Shown here piece by piece: positions 1-8,702 of a stretch of DNA of 64,000 bases; positions within the stretch are counted from its first letter, which is position 1; every line of letters starts with the position of its first letter. Under the pieces are notes generated by a model that was not told where the DNA came from, did not search any database, and saw only the letters and a program-made list of their open reading frames with translations. Origin of the DNA: Planktosalinus sp963975935 (GTDB taxonomy: Bacteria; Bacteroidota; Bacteroidia; Flavobacteriales; Flavobacteriaceae); assembly GCA_963975935.1 (NCBI GenBank), contig CAXBIQ010000012.1:1-64000 (forward strand), written 5' to 3'. Made by a program: the position numbers and the translations under genes.

Positions 1-46
1 GTTTGCTTTCATATAAATTGACTTTAAGTGGTCAACCTATATCAGG
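1..46. repeat. 46-bp direct repeat, copy 1
   Basis: These 46 bases recur at 3409-3454 with one difference (T versus A at repeat position 29). Both copies are followed within ~10-25 bp by a short tandem array built on CTCAC(C)ACT units, and then by the 3' end of a minus-strand gene. The two copies bracket the copper ATPase gene and the repeat-rich gap. The origin is unknown; no transposase is present. Confidence 0.85.
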
Positions 47-86
47 GACGTACAAAACTCACCTCTCACTCCTCACTCCTCACTCC

Positions 87-2483
87 TCACTTCAACTTCC
101 TCCCAATCACATTGGTCATCACCGTGGTAAACACCACCACCGTAATGGAACTCAATGGCATAAGGATGGCTGCCACGACGGGGTCAAGCCGGCCGGTCAC
201 GGCAAAATAGAGTCCCACAATATTGTATAAGAAGGACAGGCCAATACTGGCTTTGATGATATTGACCGCTTTTTTGGAGGCTTTTAAATAGGATGGCAGT
301 TCGCTGAACTTTGAGGCGTCGAGGATGGCATCACAGGCGGGTGAGAACACGTTCACATTTTCAGAAACGGCAATGCCCACCTCGCTTTGCTGCAGGGCAC
401 CGGCGTCATTCAGGCCGTCACCCACCATCGCCACTTTGTGCCCAAAGTCCTGCAAACGGGCAATATGCCCCAGCTTGTCCTTGGGTTTTTGGTTAAAGTT
501 CATATGGGTGGCTGCAGGCAGTATATGCCCCAGATAATCGCGCTCCCCTTCATTATCCCCCGAAAGGATGCCCAGGTGATAGTCATCTGCGAGTTCCCGG
601 AAGGCGTCTTCCACACCTGCCCGGTAGCGGTTGGCAAAGACATATTTGCCTTTGTACACATCGTTTGTGCTGATGTGTACCACGGTTTCAGCAGGTGACG
701 GTGGGGCATCCGCTTTCGCGAAAGCGACAAAATCTGCACTGCCTATTTTGATGGTATTTCCGTTGGAACCTGCCTGCAAGCCTTTGCCCGGTAGTTCCTC
801 ATAGTCATCCAGGGTGAGGATGTCGTTCTCCCTGAGGTATTCATAGAGCGAACGGCTTAAAGGGTGGTTTGAGGTGCGCAGGGTTGATTTGAGCAGCTTG
901 GCTTCCGTTTCGCTTAAAGCGGAACCGGAATAGGAAATGGCATTCTTATCGTTGGTGGTAATGGTGCCCGTCTTGTCAAAAATAAGGGTATCGATGGTCG
1001 CGAGCTTTTCAATAACCGCAGCATTTTTAAGGTAGAATTTCAGCTTCCCGAAAATGCGCAGCATATTGCCCAGGGTAAAGGGTGCCGACATCGCCAAAGC
1101 ACAGGGGCAGGCAATGATGAGCACGGCGGTAAAGGCCTGTATGCCCACAGAGACATCATAAAACATCCAGTAGCCCAGCGCGCCGAAAGCGATGATGAGG
1201 ATGGCAATGGTGAAATATTTGCTGATGGTATTGGTAAGTCCCACAAAGGCCTGTTCCTTGTCCTTGTTGAACACATCGTTGCTCCACAGTTGGGTAAGGT
1301 AGCTTTGTGAAACGCTTTTAAGGCTTTCCATTTCTATGGCCCCGGAAATTTGCTTCCCCCCGGCAAAAAGCTTGTCACCGGAGTCTTTCCTGACCGGTAC
1401 CGATTCGCCTGTTACAAAACTGTAGTCGATACGGGCCGTGCCTTTGATGAGGATGCCGTCAACGGGAATGAGTTCCTCATTGCGAATGAGCAGGCGGTCA
1501 CCCTCCTTGATTTCATAAACAGGAATGGCTTCTTCCCTGCCGTTTTGGATGCGCGTGACCGAAATGGGGAAATAAGATTTATAATCCCGTTCAAACGAAA
1601 GGAAGTTGTATGTTTTTTGCTGAAAGAACTTGCCCAGCAGCAGAAAAAACACCAGACCGGTAAGGCTGTCAAAGAACCCGGTACCGAGGTCAAAGGTGAT
1701 TTCGACTACACTGCGCACAAAGAGTACCAGGATCCCCAGTGCCAGGGGCACATCAATATTCAAAAAGCCGGCCCGCAGCCCTTTATAGGCCGAACTAAAA
1801 TAGCCCGAAGCTGAATAAAAGAATACGGGCAGCGAGAAGGCAAACATCAGCCACCGGAACAGGGGTTTGTACTGTTCCAGCCAGTAATCGTCAAAATCGA
1901 GATATTCCGGAAACGACAGGAACATAATGTTTCCAAACGCAAAACCGGCAATGGCGAGTTTGTAAATGAGGCTGCGGTCAACAGGTTTTTGTTTGCCGTC
2001 ATAATGCTCCAGACTGATATAAGGTTCATACCCTATACTGCACAGCAGTTGCACGACTTCCTTAAAAGAAACGGCAACACTCCTGAACTGCACACGCACG
2101 GTCTTTTTGGGGAAGTCAACCTGCGTATGTGTAATGCCTTCATGGAGTTTATTGAGGTTTTCAAGAATCCAGATGCAGGAACTGCAATGGATATGGGGAA
2201 TGTTTAAGGTGACGATCTGAATGTCGCCGTCATCAAACTCGAGGAGCTTCTCCGTAATGGCGGGGTTATCGAGAAAGTCATATTTTCCTTCCAGCTCTTT
2301 GGGAATCGCCCCGGGAGCTTGCTGCATATCGTAATAACAGCTAAGGTCGTTTGCCGAAAAGATTTCATAGACGGTTTTACAACCGTTGCAACAGAAGTCT
2401 TTTTCGTCAGAGACAATGGCTCCGGCAGTACACGCATCACCGCAATGGTAGCAGGTGGTTTTTACTTTTTCGGCTGTGTTCAA
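87..2483 (-). CDS. ccoI: CcoI/FixI-type copper-translocating P1B-ATPase
   Basis: A 798-residue heavy-metal P-type ATPase. It starts with a Cys-rich domain (CYHCGDAC, then CCNGC), followed by an HMA-like domain with a CSSC metal site near residue 100. It has several membrane segments, the intramembrane CPC motif (ACPCALA), the phosphorylation motif DKTGT and the hinge motif GDGLNDAGAL. In this family the protein supplies copper for cbb3 oxidase assembly; ccoS/ccoN would be expected beyond the left edge. The start is a TTG at 2483: no in-frame ATG lies between it and the proposed promoter. An Fnr-like palindrome and a -7-like box lie just upstream (2509-2551), which suits micro-oxic control. 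Assignment to the family is secure; CcoI rather than another Cu-ATPase is inferred from the N-terminal domain. Confidence 0.88.
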   Translation of the reverse strand: MNTAEKVKTTCYHCGDACTAGAIVSDEKDFCCNGCKTVYEIFSANDLSCYYDMQQAPGAIPKELEGKYDFLDNPAITEKLLEFDDGDIQIVTLNIPHIHCSSCIWILENLNKLHEGITHTQVDFPKKTVRVQFRSVAVSFKEVVQLLCSIGYEPYISLEHYDGKQKPVDRSLIYKLAIAGFAFGNIMFLSFPEYLDFDDYWLEQYKPLFRWLMFAFSLPVFFYSASGYFSSAYKGLRAGFLNIDVPLALGILVLFVRSVVEITFDLGTGFFDSLTGLVFFLLLGKFFQQKTYNFLSFERDYKSYFPISVTRIQNGREEAIPVYEIKEGDRLLIRNEELIPVDGILIKGTARIDYSFVTGESVPVRKDSGDKLFAGGKQISGAIEMESLKSVSQSYLTQLWSNDVFNKDKEQAFVGLTNTISKYFTIAILIIAFGALGYWMFYDVSVGIQAFTAVLIIACPCALAMSAPFTLGNMLRIFGKLKFYLKNAAVIEKLATIDTLIFDKTGTITTNDKNAISYSGSALSETEAKLLKSTLRTSNHPLSRSLYEYLRENDILTLDDYEELPGKGLQAGSNGNTIKIGSADFVAFAKADAPPSPAETVVHISTNDVYKGKYVFANRYRAGVEDAFRELADDYHLGILSGDNEGERDYLGHILPAATHMNFNQKPKDKLGHIARLQDFGHKVAMVGDGLNDAGALQQSEVGIAVSENVNVFSPACDAILDASKFSELPSYLKASKKAVNIIKASIGLSFLYNIVGLYFAVTGRLDPVVAAILMPLSSITVVVFTTVMTNVIGRKLK

Positions 2484-2508
2484 TGGGTTTTTGTATTCAA
2501 TATGCGGG

Positions 2509-2551
2509 CAAAATTCAGGATTTTAGGGAAATGAAACTATGAGAATTGTCA
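2509..2551 (-). promoter_or_regulatory. Putative Fnr-type operator and promoter of ccoI
   Basis: Read on the minus strand, the 12-mer TGACAATTCTCA at 2540-2551 is an imperfect palindrome. A -7-like box GAATTTTG (consensus TAnnTTTG) lies at 2509-2516. The palindrome centre is 36.5 bp from the last G of the box, exactly as at 6180-6222 and 8645-8687. This places the operator at about -40, a class II activator position. Confidence 0.5.
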
Positions 2552-3408
2552 GGAAAGGATTTGTTGACGGGTGAGGGATGCTGGGTGCTGGATGACCGAT
2601 GACGGGGGACGGGTGTTGGGACAAAAAAGTGCCCAGTACTAAGTGGCAGTGGGCAGATTTTGAGCCGGGTGGTATTTTCTCGCAAAGTGTTTTGTGTTCC
2701 GGCTGTGGTGTCTTTTTACCACTAAGGCACAAGGGAAACACTAAGCTAAGTTGTATACCCGCTAGCTTTTAACTTTGAATTTGATTAATGGTTAATAGTT
2801 TTGAACCCGGAACATTGGCTAATGGTTGATATCAGTGTTCAGAGGCAGTTGGCAGTTTTTGAGCGGTGGCTGAGCGGTGCCGAAGCTGTAGCGGTTGGTG
2901 GGCGTCTCGATACAATTTTTTTATTCCGCCTGCTGCGCTGCGCTATATAAAAATCACCAGCCTTTGGCCACGCTCGACGTGACAGCGGGCGTGGCTGGAG
3001 GAGTTTGCAACGCTCCCGCTTTCAGTGGAGCTCGCAAAGACTCCATACTAAATACTTTTTAGGCGGAGCCGGGACCCGGAAAAGCCAAAACCTTCCGGAC
3101 TTTAGAGTCATTGCAATCCGCCTGGTCCCTGAGCCGCTCATTGAGCGAGCCTGCCCTGAGTTTACCGAAGGGTCGAAGGGAGGCGGAGAAGCAATCTCGT
3201 TCACCCAATCACAAGTGTCATTAACAATCCAATGTAAAAGTAATCTTTAGAGTTTCTTCACAGCCCGGTTTCGGCTCCGCTCAACCTCCGGATGTTTTGG
3301 AACATTGTACTTCTAACTTTTAACTTCGTATTTCAAACTTTCAAAATCATTGACAATAGACTTTTTAAATTCTTCAGAAAACCGTCTTTGTTTTCTAATT
3401 AATTTGAT
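2552..3408. other. Repeat-rich intergenic region without a supported gene
   Basis: About 860 bp without a convincing gene. It holds low-complexity GGGTG/GCTGG runs (2565-2625), CAGTGGGCAG/CAGTTGGCAG-like words (2640-2860), and a REP-like stretch at about 3120-3180 with the words CCCTGAG and CGAAGGGTCGAAGGG, of a kind scattered in many Bacteroidota chromosomes. Short ORFs here (for example 3005-3250 +) have no protein-like composition. Confidence 0.6.
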
Positions 3409-3454
3409 GTTTGCTTTCATATAAATTGACTTTAAGAGGTCAACCTATATCAGG
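3409..3454. repeat. 46-bp direct repeat, copy 2
   Basis: Second copy of the repeat at 1-46, with 45 of 46 bases identical. It is followed at 3470-3530 by tandem CTCACCACT-type units that run up to the stop codon of the minus-strand YceI gene. Confidence 0.85.
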
Positions 3455-3527
3455 ACAAGACACAAGACACTCACCACTCACCACTCACTACTCAAAAACT
3501 CACCACTCACCACTCACAAACTCACCA

Positions 3528-4100
3528 CTACCCTTCCACCTTAAGATCCAGCCCAAAGACGATTTCAATATCTTCCCGCACCACGATCATACCCATCATT
3601 TTTTTGGGGGGCGTGAGGTCAAAGTCTGTGATGTTTAAGCAGAGAACGCCTTCCAGGGGGGCGAGTTCGCCGTTTGCCTGTATGGGAAAGCTGTAGTGTT
3701 TTGTTATCCCGGCGATTTCAATGGCTACTTCAGCGGTCATCCGGCCCGGGTTTTTTATGATTTTGAGAAGTTTAAACCCGATGGTGGGATAGTGTTCCGT
3801 TTGCAACAGCTCGTGAAAGTCTTTGTTGATCATCTTGTTGCCGCAATTGAACCCGTTGTTTTTAAGTTCCATCTCCACATTACGGAAGTGCATGGTATTT
3901 CCGGATTCTGTATAGCGCACGGGTATTTTTCGCGAAAGCGTTGCCGCGTCATAGACACAGGTAAAGGTGTTGACGTTTGAGGTGCCCTTGATATAGAGAA
4001 AGCTTTCCGGGGTTATATAGACCGTTTCCTCTTTTGGGGTGTTGTTTCCCGTAAAGGAGAAAAACAACAGGGCGAGCAACAGGGGGATGTATGTTTTCAT
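3528..4100 (-). CDS. YceI-family periplasmic protein
   Basis: A 190-residue protein with a short N-terminal export signal (MKTYIPLLLALLFFSFTG). It has the YceI-type lipocalin-like pattern: a KGTSNVNTF strand near residue 40, a central HYPTIGFKL segment (the family's 'YP.i.F' motif), a GITKHYSFP strand, then a C-terminal region ending in EIVFGLDLKV. YceI proteins bind polyisoprenoid-like lipids in the periplasm; the substrate here is unknown. A second YceI gene lies at 5547-6137 with a beta-barrel protein between them. A terminator-like hairpin at 4169-4207 separates this gene from the barrel gene, so it may have its own promoter, though none was seen. Confidence 0.8.
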   Translation of the reverse strand: MKTYIPLLLALLFFSFTGNNTPKEETVYITPESFLYIKGTSNVNTFTCVYDAATLSRKIPVRYTESGNTMHFRNVEMELKNNGFNCGNKMINKDFHELLQTEHYPTIGFKLLKIIKNPGRMTAEVAIEIAGITKHYSFPIQANGELAPLEGVLCLNITDFDLTPPKKMMGMIVVREDIEIVFGLDLKVEG

Positions 4101-4168
4101 TTTTTCAGGGATTAGAAGATTAGGTTTTTACTTGTTGTTGCGAATATCAGGCCACGTTTAAATTTAAT

Positions 4169-4207
4169 AAAAAAGGAGGGGGATTCAAAAAACCCGCCCT
4201 CCTTTTT
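4169..4207. terminator. Rho-independent terminator
   Basis: AAGGAGGG and CCCTCCTT arms around an AT-rich loop, with A and T runs on the two sides, so it can work in either direction. It lies just after the stop of the barrel gene (minus strand, 4225). Confidence 0.8.
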
Positions 4208-4224
4208 CTTGAACTAAAACAAAC

Positions 4225-5493
4225 TTAGAAACTAATTGCTGCTTCTACCATAAGTCCGTTAAACTTGCCTTCGTGAAAGCGGTCTCCGGGAGAGAATCCG
4301 TCATAAGTCTGGCTTACATATTCTATTTTGGCCAATACATTTTTGGTCATAAACCATCCACCGCCAAACTGAATTCTTGAAATATCGATATCGTTACCGC
4401 TACCCAATTGCTCACCGCTCACCTGGTTGAAACGTCCTCCTATATAAAAGTCTTCGTTGCTTCCAAATCTGTAAAGCGCTTCTGCTCCCAGTTGGGTAAA
4501 CACTCTTGTTTCTTCCTCAGCAGCTGCTCTTCCTTCTGCTCTTTCATACATTCCGAAGAATTCAAAGCCCTGGTACTTTACAAAGGGGTTGATCATTATG
4601 GCTGTCATCTGGTTGTTTAAAGACGGGTTGAAACGTCCTGATGTAAACTGTGCAGTGGCGTTAGCTTCAGTATCTTCCATTACCAGATAGTATCTTGATC
4701 CGGCACGGTCACCTGCATAAAGCCAGGTTCTTGCCGCGTGGGCTGTGTAGTAAACAGAGCCTGTCATACGGAATCTAAGGTCATCATTGATTTGTTTGTC
4801 ATATCCTAACTTAGCCAATAGTGACGGACTGGTTTTACCGGGATTGGTTACTGCCTGGTTCAATTTTCCGTTAGTGGCGCCCACCATACCGATGAAGCCG
4901 TTTCTCTGGTAGTAAATCTCACCACCCACCTCAGTTGTGAAGGAATCCATAATGTAGTTTCCTACAAAGGGGTTGTAAAGTGCCATCGCGTTGTCAGTTC
5001 TTCTGAAGTGTGCATCACCATAGTTGTTTTGCATATGTCCAAATTTAATGGTCACATATTTCATAGTCTCTGAAAGGAAGCCGTCGCTGATAAAGTTAAA
5101 GTTGTCAATTTGCATATACCCGCCTTTTACCCAGGCTTCAGGGTGGTGACGTGCAGAAAGATAGGTTCTTAAGTGCATTCTCAAACCATCTGCCAATGCA
5201 ACATCAAGATCAAGGTTTGCTGTTGCCAGGTTAAAGTTGTCACCTATTTCAATCAACTCAACACCACCGCTGTTTTCGTGATTGACAGACTGGTATTGTA
5301 AGGCAGAGGCACCCCCTACCCTTACTTTCACACCGTCAAAAGTTGAGATGGTGTCTTTGGGTGCTTCAAAAACGTTGATACCGTCTTTGTCGGGACTTCT
5401 GTAGTTGTCAAGATGTCTTTTATCCTGAGCAAAGGTTGTGGCGGCCATTAAGAGCGCTACAATCAAAAGGGCTGATTTCTTTATTGTTTTCAT
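4225..5493 (-). CDS. Outer-membrane beta-barrel (porin-like) protein
   Basis: A 422-residue protein with a typical signal peptide (KKSALLIVALLMAATTFAQ, with the Bacteroidota-style AQ cleavage end). The body has alternating hydrophobic and polar strands rich in Gly, Tyr and Phe, for example MHLRTYLSAR, FIGMVGATNGKL and FEFFGMYERA. The C-terminus is VEAAISF, ending in Phe as outer-membrane barrels usually do. It resembles phosphate-selective-porin-type or alginate-export-type barrels, but no specific substrate motif was recognised. It lies 53 bp downstream of the YceI gene at 5547-6137, has no -7 box of its own, and is probably cotranscribed with that gene and shares its proposed Fnr-type control. 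Confidence 0.7.
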   Translation of the reverse strand: MKTIKKSALLIVALLMAATTFAQDKRHLDNYRSPDKDGINVFEAPKDTISTFDGVKVRVGGASALQYQSVNHENSGGVELIEIGDNFNLATANLDLDVALADGLRMHLRTYLSARHHPEAWVKGGYMQIDNFNFISDGFLSETMKYVTIKFGHMQNNYGDAHFRRTDNAMALYNPFVGNYIMDSFTTEVGGEIYYQRNGFIGMVGATNGKLNQAVTNPGKTSPSLLAKLGYDKQINDDLRFRMTGSVYYTAHAARTWLYAGDRAGSRYYLVMEDTEANATAQFTSGRFNPSLNNQMTAIMINPFVKYQGFEFFGMYERAEGRAAAEEETRVFTQLGAEALYRFGSNEDFYIGGRFNQVSGEQLGSGNDIDISRIQFGGGWFMTKNVLAKIEYVSQTYDGFSPGDRFHEGKFNGLMVEAAISF

Positions 5494-5546
5494 AATAGTG
5501 GATTTTAAAAAATGAATTTAATTACGTTGTTTTAGTTATAGTATTA

Positions 5547-6137
5547 TTAGTTGTAAACTGCTTTGTATTTGATGGTAAGGCCATCACCTGTTTTTATGGT
5601 TCCCAGCAAGGCTGTGGGTGGTTCTACATTATAGGTAGTCATTTTTAAATCTGTCTCACCGGTAAGGGTTACTTTTTTACCGTCAACAGCAGCTTTGAAT
5701 GTAAGCGGCACTTGCTTGGTCACACCGGAGATGGTAAGGTTACCGCGGGTTTTGATTTCATAGGTAGATGCCGTTATTTTTTTTACTTCCAGGCAGCTTG
5801 TCATCTCATAGGTGATGTTTTTGTGTTTTGACGTGTTCAGGGCTTTGTACGTATTTTTATCCATTCCGCTCTTCCCGCTCTTAAGGCTTTCTGCCACGAT
5901 GGAAAGCTGCAGTTTCCCCACATTGGTAATTTCATTGTTTTCCATTGTGAATTGGGCTGTACCGCTCATGGTTTCAGCTTTAATATCCCAGTCGTGTACA
6001 TTTGAAGTACCAAAGACGGTAAGTTCGCTGGCAGCAGTATTGAGTTTTAAATCCTGGGCAGTTGCAAACTGAAAAACAGTCATTACAGCTGCAAGGGTCA
6101 TTGTGAGTTTTCTGAAGTTTGCTTTTAAGGTTTTCAT
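5547..6137 (-). CDS. YceI-family periplasmic protein
   Basis: A 196-residue protein counted from the ATG at 6137; the open frame extends to 6248, but that would run through the promoter and add a non-signal-like leader. The signal peptide is MKTLKANFRKLTMTLAAVMT..FATAQ. Family features are ELTVFGTSNVHDWD (the usual 'S.hdw' motif), KHKNITYEMTS, GVTKQVPLTFK and a final strand LTIKYKAVYN. It is the first gene of a likely operon with the porin-like gene (gap 53 bp). Upstream are a -7-like box CAACTTTG (6180-6187) and a TGACA-N2-TGTCA palindrome. The two YceI genes here are only distantly alike, so they are not a recent duplication. Confidence 0.83.
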   Translation of the reverse strand: MKTLKANFRKLTMTLAAVMTVFQFATAQDLKLNTAASELTVFGTSNVHDWDIKAETMSGTAQFTMENNEITNVGKLQLSIVAESLKSGKSGMDKNTYKALNTSKHKNITYEMTSCLEVKKITASTYEIKTRGNLTISGVTKQVPLTFKAAVDGKKVTLTGETDLKMTTYNVEPPTALLGTIKTGDGLTIKYKAVYN

Positions 6138-6179
6138 TATATCTTGTTTTAATTGTTTTCTACGTTTATTTTGATGGTA

Positions 6180-6222
6180 CAAAGTTGCAATAGATGTGCT
6201 GATTAAACTATGACATTTGTCA
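6180..6222 (-). promoter_or_regulatory. Putative Fnr-type operator and promoter of yceI
   Basis: The palindrome TGACATTTGTCA occupies 6211-6222, with arms TGACA and TGTCA. Leftward, the -7-like box CAACTTTG is at 6180-6187; the centre-to-box distance is 36.5 bp, as at the ccoI and usp promoters. The same operator lies ~65 bp upstream of the divergent kinase promoter and could act on both. Confidence 0.6.
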
Positions 6223-6270
6223 CCTTTAAAAAAAGGGAAGCAAAGCACCCAAAAAGTTTTACGATACAGG

Positions 6271-7521
6271 ATGAATGTTTACCTTTGGGATATGAAAATT
6301 TTTGAAAATGACAACAGCCTGCTCAACCTGCTCTCGGAAGCTATTTCAGAAGGTGTTGTTATTGTTGACAGCAAGCAAACCATTGTTTCGGTAAACGCTT
6401 CGCTGGAAGCGATGTTTGGATTTACTGCAGAAGAATTGCTGGGGCAACACCTTAATATACTCATACCCAAACCCATTCACAACGCGCATGTAAAATATGT
6501 GGACCGCTTTGTCGAGGACAGTGACAAACGCAGCATGGGTCATGGCCGCAACCTTCACGGAGTCCATAAAAACGGGCAGCTCATACCCGTGGAAGCCGGC
6601 CTGAATCCGTTTCAATGGGAAGGAAAAGCCTATGTGATGGCCCTGGTCATAGACATCAGTGTGCGAAAAAGACAGGAAGAACAAATCCTTAAGTTAAATA
6701 CCGAACTTGAAGGCAGAATAGAGGAACGCACCCTTGAACTCAATGCAACTGTCGCAGAGCTGCAGGATGAAGTTGCAAAACGCAGCGCTGCCGAAAAGCG
6801 TATCAAATCTGCCCTGAAGCGCGAGAAGGAACTCAACGAACTCAAAACCAAGTTTCTCTCGATGGTATCCCATGAATTCAAAACCCCGCTGAGCGGTATC
6901 CTTACCTCCACTATCCTGCTGGGTAAGTACAAACTGAGCGAGCAGCAGGACAAACGGGACAAACACATACAGACCATTGCAGACAAGGTGCATTACCTCA
7001 ACAATATATTAAATGACTTCCTCTCCATTGAACGCCTCGATTCGGGTAAGGAAAATTACAAGCCCACACCCTTCAAGCTCAGCAAGGTGATCAACGAGGT
7101 GGTCTACAATGCCAATATGCTGCTGAAAGACGGGCAAAAGATTGTCTTCCCTCCTGAGGTGGATGAATACAGCCTTATTCAGGATGAAAAAATCATGGAG
7201 TTGTGCCTGTCAAACCTGATACACAACGCCATTAAATACTCCCCCGAAAACACTACCATTACCATAGACGTTGCAACAGAGAACGGCATGCTAACCCTGC
7301 AGGTACACGATGAAGGCATGGGCATTCCTGAGGAAGCGCAGAAAAACATTTTCAGCCGGTATTTCAGGGCAGAAAATGCCATCAATGACCAGGGAACCGG
7401 GATTGGTTTGAATATCGTCAAAGGGCATTTGAAAAATCTGAAAGGAAACATTAGCTTTGTAAGTGAAGAACACAAAGGAAGTACATTTACCATGTCCATT
7501 CCGCTTGAACACAAAACATAA
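6271..7521 (+). CDS. PAS-domain sensor histidine kinase
   Basis: About 416 residues counted from the ATG at 6271; an ATG at 6292 is equally possible, since a TACCTTTG box ends 4 bp before it. Order: PAS domain (LLSEAISEGVVIVD to IDISVRKRQEEQ), a coiled coil (LKLNTELEGRIEERTLEL and on), HisKA with H-box SMVSHEFKTPLSG, and HATPase with N-box LSNLIHNAIKYS, HDEGMGIP and GTGIGLNIVKG. There are no membrane segments, so it is a cytoplasmic sensor. It ends 7 bp before the response regulator fused to a Crp/Fnr module, its obvious partner. The ligand is unknown; oxygen or redox sensing is suggested only by the neighbourhood (ccoI, Fnr-like operators, universal stress protein). Confidence 0.88.
   Translation: MNVYLWDMKIFENDNSLLNLLSEAISEGVVIVDSKQTIVSVNASLEAMFGFTAEELLGQHLNILIPKPIHNAHVKYVDRFVEDSDKRSMGHGRNLHGVHKNGQLIPVEAGLNPFQWEGKAYVMALVIDISVRKRQEEQILKLNTELEGRIEERTLELNATVAELQDEVAKRSAAEKRIKSALKREKELNELKTKFLSMVSHEFKTPLSGILTSTILLGKYKLSEQQDKRDKHIQTIADKVHYLNNILNDFLSIERLDSGKENYKPTPFKLSKVINEVVYNANMLLKDGQKIVFPPEVDEYSLIQDEKIMELCLSNLIHNAIKYSPENTTITIDVATENGMLTLQVHDEGMGIPEEAQKNIFSRYFRAENAINDQGTGIGLNIVKGHLKNLKGNISFVSEEHKGSTFTMSIPLEHKT
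6280..6287 (+). promoter_or_regulatory. -7 element before the kinase gene
   Basis: TACCTTTG matches the Bacteroidota -7 consensus TAnnTTTG exactly. It ends 4 bp before the ATG at 6292, so the transcript would be leaderless or nearly so. If the start is 6271, the match is a coincidence inside the coding region. Confidence 0.4.
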
Positions 7522-7528
7522 CCTGATC

Positions 7529-8578
7529 ATGTATAAAGTATTACTGATTGAAGACGACACCGTAGTAAGGGAAAACACTGCTGAAATCCTGGAACTCGCA
7601 GGCTATGAAGTCCTCACGGCCCCCAACGGCAAGATGGGTGTGAAAACAGCCACCGGCAATCCACCCGATATTATTGTGTGTGATATTATGATGCCCGAAC
7701 TCGACGGCTATGGCGTGCTTCAACAACTGGCCGCAGAAGAAAACACAAAGTACATTCCTTTTATCTTCCTGTCAGCAAAAACAGAACACAAGGACATCCG
7801 TAAGGGGATGGATCTGGGAGCCGATGATTACCTCACCAAGCCCTTTGAAGAAAACGACCTCATCAGTGCTATTGAAAGCCGGGTTGCCAAAGCTGCCATC
7901 CTCCGGGACGAACGCAGCAGACAAGGCAACGGAGAGGATGATGCCGCATCCCTGCGCAGCTTAAACGACCTGAAAAATTATGTGGACGATAACGGCAAGA
8001 CCCTGAAACTGAAAAAAGGAGAAACCGTTTTTGAGCAGGGACACCACTCCAATTATATCTACCTTATTACCAAAGGCATTGTCAAGTGCCACAAGATTGA
8101 TGAATCGGGCAAGGAACTCACCACGGCCCTGTACCGGGAAGATGACCTTTTTGGATATGCGACGCTGTTGCAGAACATTGCCCATCAGGAATCTGCCACT
8201 GCCATGGAGCCCACAGAGATTATTGCCGTTCCCAAAGAAGAGCTCAATGAAGTCCTTCAAAAGAACCACAAGGTAAACTTTGACCTGATCAACCTGCTTT
8301 CTGACAACCTGGAAGAAACCAAAAACCAATTGCTGCAAATGGCCTATGGATCGGTGCGTAAAAAGACCGCTGCCACCATCCTTCAGTTTGCCGAAAAAAT
8401 GAACAAAAAACCCGACGAGGCCCTGAAAATATCCCGAAATGACCTGGCAAGCGTGGCCGGTATCGCCACGGAAAGCCTGATCAGGACACTGTCTTCCTTC
8501 AGCAAAGAGGGCCTTATCAACATTGAAGGCAGAAACATTAAAATACTTGATATCAATGCACTTGCCCGGGTAGACTGA
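7529..8578 (+). CDS. Response regulator: receiver fused to Crp/Fnr DNA-binding module
   Basis: 349 residues from the ATG at 7529 (MYKVLLIEDD); the open frame begins earlier but overlaps the kinase gene. Residues 1-125 form a receiver with acidic pocket EDD, phospho-acceptor in VCDIMMPELDG, and the conserved Thr/Ser and Lys (FLSAKT, YLTKPF). After a linker comes a cyclic-nucleotide-binding-type beta-roll (LKKGETVFEQGHHSNYIYLI) and a Crp-type winged helix (RNDLASVAGIATESLIRTLS). No Cys cluster for a [4Fe-4S] centre was seen, so it is not a classical Fnr; phosphorylation by the upstream kinase may replace redox sensing. It is the best candidate to bind the TGA-N6-TCA operators at ccoI, yceI and usp. 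Confidence 0.88.
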   Translation: MYKVLLIEDDTVVRENTAEILELAGYEVLTAPNGKMGVKTATGNPPDIIVCDIMMPELDGYGVLQQLAAEENTKYIPFIFLSAKTEHKDIRKGMDLGADDYLTKPFEENDLISAIESRVAKAAILRDERSRQGNGEDDAASLRSLNDLKNYVDDNGKTLKLKKGETVFEQGHHSNYIYLITKGIVKCHKIDESGKELTTALYREDDLFGYATLLQNIAHQESATAMEPTEIIAVPKEELNEVLQKNHKVNFDLINLLSDNLEETKNQLLQMAYGSVRKKTAATILQFAEKMNKKPDEALKISRNDLASVAGIATESLIRTLSSFSKEGLINIEGRNIKILDINALARVD

Positions 8579-8644
8579 AAATCATCCGTACAACGCCAAT
8601 TTTATCTTAAAAACCCACGTTTTTTAGGTTCCTTTTGTGCTTTA

Positions 8645-8687
8645 TGATTTTTGTCATTTTTTCAGGAGTGCTTTCCCTATACTTTTG
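8645..8687 (+). promoter_or_regulatory. Putative Fnr-type operator and promoter of usp
   Basis: The operator TGATTTTTGTCA is at 8645-8656, flanked by A and T so the outer palindrome is ATGA/TCAT. A perfect -7 box TACTTTTG is at 8680-8687. Centre to final G is 36.5 bp, identical to the two sites described upstream. Confidence 0.6.
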
Positions 8688-8702
8688 TCGTTCCAAACAG
8701 TG

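Noticed and set aside
3005..3250. 81-codon ORF in the repeat-rich gap
   Set aside because: It runs through the REP-like stretch and has no protein-like pattern or start signal.
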